64,000 nt of DNA from Phycisphaeraceae bacterium (lineage in GTDB: Bacteria > Planctomycetota > Phycisphaerae > Phycisphaerales > UBA1924): NCBI GenBank assembly GCA_023898685.1, contig CP060234.1, positions 1,426,001 through 1,490,000 of the forward strand. The letters run 5' to 3'. The position numbers and the translations under genes were made by a program. The stretch's first letter is position 1. Every line of letters starts with the position of its first letter. Under the pieces are notes generated by a model, which searched no databases, had not been told where the DNA came from, and saw only the letters and a list, made by a program, of their open reading frames with translations. This document shows positions 59,222 to 64,000 of the stretch, piece after piece.

Positions 59222-60232
59222 ATGCGTTATCACACCCTGGGCGATTCGGACGTTCGGGTCAGCGAGATCGGGTTCGGCTGCTGGACCATGGGCGGCCCCA
59301 ACTTCGACGTCAACAGCGGCAACCCCATCGGCTGGGCCGACGTGAACGAGGAGGACGTGCTCGCGGGCATCAGGGCCGGGCTGGACGCGGGCGTGACCCA
59401 CTTCGACAACGCCGACATCTACGGCAACGGGCGGGCCGAGCGGATGCTCGCCGACTGCCTGCACAAGCTGGGGGTGCGGCGCGAGGACGTGGTGATCGCG
59501 ACGAAGATCGGGCACTCCAAGGGCACCGCCCCTCACGCCTACGAGCCGTTCCACCTGCGGCATCAGTGCGAGCAGTCGCTGCGGAACCTCCAGACCGACT
59601 ACATAGACATCTACTACCTCCACCACGACTTCTTCGGGCCCGACAACGGCCCGGGCAACCTGCACGACGCGGCCGCGACGATGCACGCGCTCAGGCAGGA
59701 GGGCAAGGTCCGGGTGATCGGGCAGAGCTCGTATTCGGAGGCGGGGTTCGTGAAGTCGGCCCCAGTGCTCAGGCCCAGCGTGTTCCAGAGCTGGGCGAAC
59801 CTGATCGAGGACAACTTCATCTGCCCGGGCTCGACGGTGCAGAAGGTGATGAGCGAGCACAACATCTCGTTCATCGCGTTCGGTCCGGTGGGCAAGGGCG
59901 TGCTGCTCGACAAGTTCGACCCGGAGAACCCGCCGACGTTCGAGGCCGGCGACGTGCGCACGAACAACAAAGCGTTCAAGGGCGAGTACCTCAAGCGGCT
60001 CAAGCCCGCGCTCGAGCGGGTCAAGGCGAAGCACGGCCCGACGACCGAGGACCTGGCGAGCGTCTGCTGCCGCTTCGTCGCGGGGCACGACCACGTCGCG
60101 GGCGTGATCCCGGGCTTCCGCAACGAGAAGCAGGCGCGGTGCAATGTGCGGGGCGGGACGGACGAGCCATTGAGCGAAAGTGAGGTCGCGGAGCTCCGAG
60201 ACATGTTCGCGCCGCTGCAGTTGCCGCACTGA
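59222..60232 (+). CDS. aldo/keto reductase
   Basis: The 336-residue protein is a NADP(H)-dependent TIM-barrel oxidoreductase. Catalytic residues are visible: Asp and Tyr in DNADIYGNGRAE, Lys in IATKIGHS and His in YYLHHDFF. The sequence also has GQSSYSEAGF and the C-terminal cofactor segment GVIPGFRNEKQ. Size and start are normal (MRYHTLGDSDVRVSEIGFGC, ATG 59222). It probably reduces a small carbonyl in detoxification or sugar metabolism, with an unknown substrate. Its promoter region is shared with the divergent LamG gene. Confidence 0.9.
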   Translation: MRYHTLGDSDVRVSEIGFGCWTMGGPNFDVNSGNPIGWADVNEEDVLAGIRAGLDAGVTHFDNADIYGNGRAERMLADCLHKLGVRREDVVIATKIGHSKGTAPHAYEPFHLRHQCEQSLRNLQTDYIDIYYLHHDFFGPDNGPGNLHDAAATMHALRQEGKVRVIGQSSYSEAGFVKSAPVLRPSVFQSWANLIEDNFICPGSTVQKVMSEHNISFIAFGPVGKGVLLDKFDPENPPTFEAGDVRTNNKAFKGEYLKRLKPALERVKAKHGPTTEDLASVCCRFVAGHDHVAGVIPGFRNEKQARCNVRGGTDEPLSESEVAELRDMFAPLQLPH

Positions 60233-60302
60233 ACAGCGCCAATCCGATCCGGGTGTACTCGCCTCGGCCGAGTGCCGAATCCCGGATAGCGAGGACTAGC
60301 CC

Positions 60303-60695
60303 ATGACCCCCGACTTCCAACGCTTCTCGACGGGAAACCAGTGGGAACGAGCCTACGCCTTCAGCCGGGGCGTGCGGGCGGGCGACCTGATCTTCATCGG
60401 CGGCACGGCCCCCGTCGCCGCCGACGGCTCGACGTTCGCGCCGGGCGACGCGAGGGCCCAGACGCTGCGGTGCTTCGAGATCGTCGAGAAGACGCTGGCG
60501 GAGATGGGGGCGGGACGGCAGCACATCGTGCGCAGCCGGATGTACGTGACCGACATCTCGCGGTCGGACGAGTTCGGGCGGGCCCACGCCGAGTTCTTCG
60601 GCGACCACCGCCCCGGGCTGACCATGGTCGAGGTGTCGGGGCTGATCGACCCGGCGATGCTCGTCGAGGTGGAGTGCGACGCGGTCGGGCCTTGA
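60303..60695 (+). CDS. RidA/YjgF-family enamine/imine deaminase
   Basis: The 130-residue protein has the RidA fold: FSRGVRAGDLIFIGGTAPVA, SRMYVTDISRSDEFG and the C-terminal EVSGLIDPAMLVEVECDA, including the conserved Glu. The catalytic Arg sits in the expected region. RidA proteins hydrolyse reactive 2-aminoacrylate. It lies 70 bp after the aldo/keto reductase on the same strand and could be co-transcribed. It is convergent to the lysine/arginine operon. Confidence 0.9.
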   Translation: MTPDFQRFSTGNQWERAYAFSRGVRAGDLIFIGGTAPVAADGSTFAPGDARAQTLRCFEIVEKTLAEMGAGRQHIVRSRMYVTDISRSDEFGRAHAEFFGDHRPGLTMVEVSGLIDPAMLVEVECDAVGP

Positions 60696-60710
60696 TCGAC
60701 ACCTCGAACT

Positions 60711-60795
60711 GAGCCCGGAACGTGAGTGATGGGCCGGAGTGCAAGGGCGTCCGCACGCAGTTGCACACTCGGCCCATCGCTCACGCTCAGGGCTC
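60711..60795. repeat. long palindrome between convergent genes
   Basis: The arms of about 34 nt (60711-60744 and 60761-60795) share GAGCCC, CGTGAG, GATGGGCCG and AGTG as complementary blocks with a few mismatches and one short bulge, and a 16-nt loop. It lies between ridA and lysK/argE stops and has no T-run. It could be a repeat or a processing/termination structure. Confidence 0.7.
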
Positions 60796-60806
60796 CTTCC
60801 AGCGTG

Positions 60807-61916
60807 CTACCGGATCTCCTGCGCCAGGCTCTCGATCGCCCGCGTCAGCACGCGGATCGAACGCAGGTACTCGTCGATCTTCTGATGCTCGTTGGGCGCG
60901 TGGTCGAGCATCGAATCGCCGGGCCCGTAGGCCGCGATCGGGCAGCCCCACACCGGTCCCACCACGTTCATGTCGGCGGTGCCCGTCTTGACCTTGGGGT
61001 GGGGCCGCCCGCCCTCGCCCCGGATCGCGCCGGTCAGGGCCCGGGCCACCGCGTCGTTCCGCTCGCTGCGCCAGGCCCGCTCGTCGCCCACGAAGCGGAG
61101 CTTGACGCCCTCGTGGTCGATCTGGCGGAGCTTGACGCGGAGTTCCTCGGGCGCGATCCACGTCGGCAGGCGGTACCCCGCCATCAGTTCGCCCACGTCG
61201 TGCAGGCCGTCGTTCTCGCTCGAGATGCCCCGGACCGACCAGGCGATACGGTCGAATTCGCCCGTGCGTCCTTCGTTGAGCTCGCCCATCCGCGCCTCGA
61301 CGCGTCGCCACCAGCCGAACAGGTAGTCGCAGGCGGAATCCCCCGGGGCGGCCGAGTGCCCGTTGTCGCGGGTGACAGTGGCCCGCATGCGGACCGAGCC
61401 CTTGTAACCCAGGGTGACGCCGTCCCAGCCGCTCGGCTCGCCGATGAAGCACGCGTCGGGGCGGAGCTGGGTGGCGAGGTGGTGGGCGCCGGGCGACTCC
61501 GCCTCCTCACCCAGCGCCGCCGCGACAAGGAGGGACACGCCCTCGGGCAGCTCGGCCCGCGAGGCGGCAGCCAGGAAAGCGCACAGCGGGCCCTTGGCAT
61601 CCACGCTGCCCCGGCCGTGGAGGATGCCGTTCTTGAGGCGCACGGGGATGTCGCCCGGCACGGTGTCGATGTGCCCCAGCAGGACGATGAGCTTGTCGTC
61701 GGCACTGCCGCGGCGCCACGCCAGCCCGTTGCCCGCGGCGTCAATCTCGGCGCGGTAACCCAGGGCGGCCGCGTGATGCGCGAAGACCTCGACCGCCCGC
61801 TGCTCGTGCCCGCTCACGCTGGGCGTGGCAACGAGGTCGACGAGCAGATCGGTCGCCTGCTCGTCGGTCGCGGGTGTGGTCTGAAGACTCTGCCGGGGAA
61901 CGGTCGCGGTGCTCAT
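60807..61916 (-). CDS. lysK: [LysW]-lysine/ornithine hydrolase-type M20 deacylase
   Basis: The 369-residue zinc amidohydrolase of the M20 family has VLLGHIDTVPGD (ligand His), GRGSVDAKGPL (bridging Asp), ALGEEAES (catalytic and ligand Glu), FIGEPSGWD and the last ligand His in MLDHAPNEHQ. In the amino-group-carrier route, LysK releases lysine or ornithine from LysW. In classical routes ArgE/DapE do similar work, so the specificity depends on the partner genes; the neighbours here point to the LysW form. ATG 61916 overlaps the stop of the kinase gene by 4 nt. The gene is last in the leftward operon. Confidence 0.85.
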   Translation of the reverse strand: MSTATVPRQSLQTTPATDEQATDLLVDLVATPSVSGHEQRAVEVFAHHAAALGYRAEIDAAGNGLAWRRGSADDKLIVLLGHIDTVPGDIPVRLKNGILHGRGSVDAKGPLCAFLAAASRAELPEGVSLLVAAALGEEAESPGAHHLATQLRPDACFIGEPSGWDGVTLGYKGSVRMRATVTRDNGHSAAPGDSACDYLFGWWRRVEARMGELNEGRTGEFDRIAWSVRGISSENDGLHDVGELMAGYRLPTWIAPEELRVKLRQIDHEGVKLRFVGDERAWRSERNDAVARALTGAIRGEGGRPHPKVKTGTADMNVVGPVWGCPIAAYGPGDSMLDHAPNEHQKIDEYLRSIRVLTRAIESLAQEIR

Positions 61917-62743
61917 GCCGAGACTCCTTCGAAAACGGTTCCCGCGCCGTTCCGGGCCGCGCTGATGGCCTGATCCCCGTTTGCCGAACCGATCACGACC
62001 CGCCCGACGCCGCCGACCAGCGCCTCCTCCGCGGCCAGCACCTTGTTCTTCATCCGCCCGCCCGCGGCCTTTCGCACCGCATCGAGGTCGCTCGCGTTGG
62101 TGATCAGTGACGCCGGGTCCGACGGGTCGGCCAGCACGCCCGGCACGTTGCTGAGCAGCAGCAACTCGTCGGCGCCCAGGGCCGCCGCGGTCGCGGCCGC
62201 CGCCCGGTCGGCATCGACGTTGATCGCGACGCGTGTGCCGTCGGGCTCGGTCGCGAGCGCCGGGGGAGTGAGCACCGGCACGCGCCCCGAGTCGAGCAGC
62301 AACTCGAGCAGCGAGGCGTCGACCGACTCGACCCGCCCCGAGAGATCGTCGCGGATGATCGTCGTCCGGCCTTCCTCGTCCACCGCGCGGATCGCGCCCT
62401 TCCGCGAGCCGGCCCAGATGCCGCCGTCGATGCCGCTCAGCCCCACGGCGTTCACGCCCGCGGACTGCAGGTGCTCGACGATCGACTTGTTGACCTTGCC
62501 GCAGTAGACCATCTCGAAGATCTCGAGCGTCTGGCGGTCGGTGCGTCGGCTCTCGTGCCCGGACGGGCTCTTGATGAATGTGGGCGGGCAACCCAGCCGC
62601 TCCGAGATGACGTTCGTCTCGTGCGAGCCCCCGTGCACGAGCACAGCCCGCACGCCCGACCGCACGAGAGCCGCGAATTCGTCGAGGATGGGCGCGAGCT
62701 CGATCCCCTCGCCGCCGCCGATCTTGATCACGATGGTGGTCAT
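61913..62743 (-). CDS. lysZ: acetylglutamate kinase-family enzyme, LysZ type
   Basis: The 276-residue amino acid kinase phosphorylates the side-chain carboxyl of an N-blocked glutamate or aminoadipate. It begins TIVIKIGGGEG, with VHGGSHETNVISERLG and TFIKSPSGHESRRTDRQT, then YCGKVNKSIVEHLQSAGVNA and INVDADRAAAATA. The SPSGxxSR(R/Y)TD(R) and GKxNKxIVxxLQ patterns are those of LysZ, which acts on LysW-bound substrates, rather than of ArgB. The stop overlaps the lysK start. GAAGGA lies upstream of the ATG. The intergenic palindrome 62776-62866 separates it from argC/lysY. Confidence 0.85.
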   Translation of the reverse strand: MTTIVIKIGGGEGIELAPILDEFAALVRSGVRAVLVHGGSHETNVISERLGCPPTFIKSPSGHESRRTDRQTLEIFEMVYCGKVNKSIVEHLQSAGVNAVGLSGIDGGIWAGSRKGAIRAVDEEGRTTIIRDDLSGRVESVDASLLELLLDSGRVPVLTPPALATEPDGTRVAINVDADRAAAATAAALGADELLLLSNVPGVLADPSDPASLITNASDLDAVRKAAGGRMKNKVLAAEEALVGGVGRVVIGSANGDQAISAARNGAGTVFEGVSA

Positions 62744-62775
62744 GCTGGTCCTTCAGGCACTGGGCGCTGGTTCAG

Positions 62776-62866
62776 AGCGTGGAGCGCGAGCGACACGATT
62801 CGGGCTTGCACGCTGTCATTCGATCTGTCCGTCCATCTAGGAATCGTGTCGCTTGCGCTCCACGCT
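62776..62866. repeat. long palindrome between lysY and lysZ
   Basis: AGCGTGGAGCGCGAGCGACA (first 20 nt of 62776-62801) and the matching 62841-62866 form a 26-bp stem with a single mismatch and a 39-nt loop. It fills the spacer between two operon genes. Its GC-rich stem could affect transcript stability or form part of a dispersed repeat. Confidence 0.72.
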
Positions 62867-62873
62867 CCGACAA

Positions 62874-63902
62874 TCACGCCGGGTGCAGGCCCGGGAAGGT
62901 CAGCCCCGTCGTCTCTTCCAGCCCCAGCGCCACGTTCATCGACTGCACCGCAGAGCCCGCGGCGCCCTTCATCAGGTTGTCGATCGCGCCCAGGGCGACG
63001 ATCCGACCAGTCCGCTCGTCGACGCCGAACCCGACGTCGGCGTAGTTCGACCCGCCCAGCACCGCCGGGTCGGGCAGGCGGTGCAGCCCCTGCCTCTCGT
63101 TCACCAGGCGGACGAATGGCTCGTTCGCGTACGCCCCGCGGTAGAGCTTCCACAGGTCCTTCATCGCGACGGGCTCGGTCGGGATGACGTGGGCGGTGCA
63201 CAGCACGCCCCGCACCATCTCGATCGCCGTCACACTCACGTCCAAGGTGAACTCGCCCAACGCCTGGTGCACCTCGGCCGCGTGCCGGTGCCCCGTCAAC
63301 GCGTACGACCGCACCGCCCTCGACCGCTCCGGGTGGTGGCTCGACGCGCTGGGCTCGGCGCCCGCCTCCGATGACCCCACTTTGATGTCGGCGATCACGC
63401 GATCGATCAGCCCCGCCCGCGCCAGGGGCAGCAGCGCCAGGTTCATCGCCGTCGCGTTGCACCCCACGCCGCTGATCAGCGTCGCCTTCGCGATGCGCTC
63501 GCGTTCGAGTTCGGGCAGTCCGTACGCCGCCTCCGCGAGGCGAGCGGGCGCGGGATGCTCCGAGCCGTACCAGTCCTTGTACGCGTCGGGCGAGCGAAGG
63601 CGGAAGTCGGCCGAGAGGTCGATCACCAGATCCGCCAGCCCCGCCCACTTGTCGATCTCGGTCGCGGCCTGGCCGTGAGGCATGCACAGGAAGAGCACGT
63701 CGCACGCCTCGACCTCGTCGGGCGACGTGAACACCAGATCGCTCCGACCCCGCAGGTTGGGGTGCTTGCGATGGATCGGATCGCCCGCGTTCGACCGGCT
63801 GGTCACCGCTCGCATGGTGACGCCAGGGTGGTCGAGCAGCAGGCGGAGCAGTTCGCCACCGGTGTAGCCGCTCCCGCCGACGATGGAGACTGTCTTCGTC
63901 AT
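62874..63902 (-). CDS. lysY: N-acetyl-gamma-glutamyl-phosphate reductase-family enzyme, LysY type
   Basis: The 342-residue NADPH-dependent reductase begins TVSIVGGSGYTGGELLRLL, with catalytic Cys148 in ISGVGCNATAMNLALLPLA. The LysY-type SNAGDPIHRKHPNLRG and GSSEAGAEPSASSHHPERS, then YALTGHRHAAEVHQ, are also present. In ArgC proteins the same Cys sits in a GCYPT-like segment; here it is GCNAT, as in amino-group-carrier enzymes. It reduces the acyl phosphate made by LysZ to the semialdehyde. The ATG at 63902 has a weak GAGAT upstream. The upstream neighbour, which could be the carrier LysW, the ligase LysX or another operon gene, is beyond the window. Confidence 0.85.
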   Translation of the reverse strand: MTKTVSIVGGSGYTGGELLRLLLDHPGVTMRAVTSRSNAGDPIHRKHPNLRGRSDLVFTSPDEVEACDVLFLCMPHGQAATEIDKWAGLADLVIDLSADFRLRSPDAYKDWYGSEHPAPARLAEAAYGLPELERERIAKATLISGVGCNATAMNLALLPLARAGLIDRVIADIKVGSSEAGAEPSASSHHPERSRAVRSYALTGHRHAAEVHQALGEFTLDVSVTAIEMVRGVLCTAHVIPTEPVAMKDLWKLYRGAYANEPFVRLVNERQGLHRLPDPAVLGGSNYADVGFGVDERTGRIVALGAIDNLMKGAAGSAVQSMNVALGLEETTGLTFPGLHPA

Positions 63903-63930
63903 CGCGTTATCTCAATGGGGAGACAAGTGG

Positions 63931-64000
63931 GGGTGCCACTGCTCGCCGTCCGCGGCGCAGCAGTGCTTCTCTGCGAACATCGCACGCCGTGCGATGGCAC
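63931..64000. repeat. long palindromic repeat, copy 2 (runs off window)
   Basis: The sequence begins GGGTGCCACTGCTCGCCGTC (63931-63950), then CGGCGCAGCAGTGC. These match the reverse complement of copy 1 (14937-15039) almost perfectly over the first 36 nt, and copy 2 includes GCGATGGCAC near its end, as does the reverse complement of copy 1. The middle is different. The right arm is not seen because the window ends. Confidence 0.7.

Overview
The window is a continuous, gene-dense, high-GC stretch of bacterial chromosome. It most probably comes from a planctomycete of the Phycisphaerae/Phycisphaerales. Five secreted proteins end in the same short duplicated EF-hand-like C-terminal domain, with DLxDxxxF units closing on a GC dipeptide. 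This is the GC-type dockerin anchor characteristic of Phycisphaerales. Two further exported proteins end in PEP-CTERM-like tails, and lptF/lptG-type genes indicate a Gram-negative envelope. No rRNA, tRNA, CRISPR array or phage module was found.

Region by region. 1-6.1 kb: a partial gene end, a coiled-coil ORF, ybeY overlapping a CorC/HlyC transporter, a hybrid histidine kinase and cysS. 6.2-10.9 kb: a compact secondary-metabolite locus, a 1373-residue NRPS (A-T-C-T-TE) overlapping its own phosphopantetheinyl transferase. 11-16.3 kb: two LptF/LptG-type permeases flanking a GT39-type glycosyltransferase and a PAP2 phosphatase. 16.4-23.8 kb: GH57 and secreted GH13 alpha-glucan enzymes, a large secreted repeat protein, a pseudopilin and a duplicated DUF3592 protein. 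24-29.2 kb: PhoU; a cobalamin riboswitch in front of an exported, C-terminally anchored protein of unknown function; a GSFNGW-repeat exported protein; and an FHA/pseudokinase protein. 29.2-30.3 kb: an IS630-family element sitting exactly in the stop codon of the pseudokinase gene. 30.3-46.3 kb: four of the five dockerin-tailed proteins, interspersed with a CDF transporter, GT2, archaeal-type phosphoglycerate mutase, PqiA/PqiB-like genes, a KefB-type antiporter and catalase. 46.5-53.8 kb: M32 carboxypeptidase, then a glycan cluster (three GT4 enzymes, a hexapeptide acyltransferase, a nucleotide-sugar epimerase and an EamA protein). 53.8-60.8 kb: an AT-rich intergenic segment with a possible small RNA, a frameshifted mrp gene, a TetR/AhpD-like divergent pair with a NemR-like operator, an SnoaL-like protein, the fifth dockerin protein, an aldo/keto reductase and RidA. 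60.8-63.9 kb: an amino-group-carrier (LysW) type operon for lysine or ornithine synthesis, reading leftward.

Several intergenic spacers hold long imperfect palindromes of different sequence. One family occurs twice (14.9 kb and the right window edge) in opposite orientation.

The most interesting observations are the cobalamin riboswitch controlling a surface-type protein rather than a known B12 gene, the A-less second NRPS module paired with a dedicated PPTase, the split mrp gene, the pseudokinase/IS630 junction, and the palindromic repeats.
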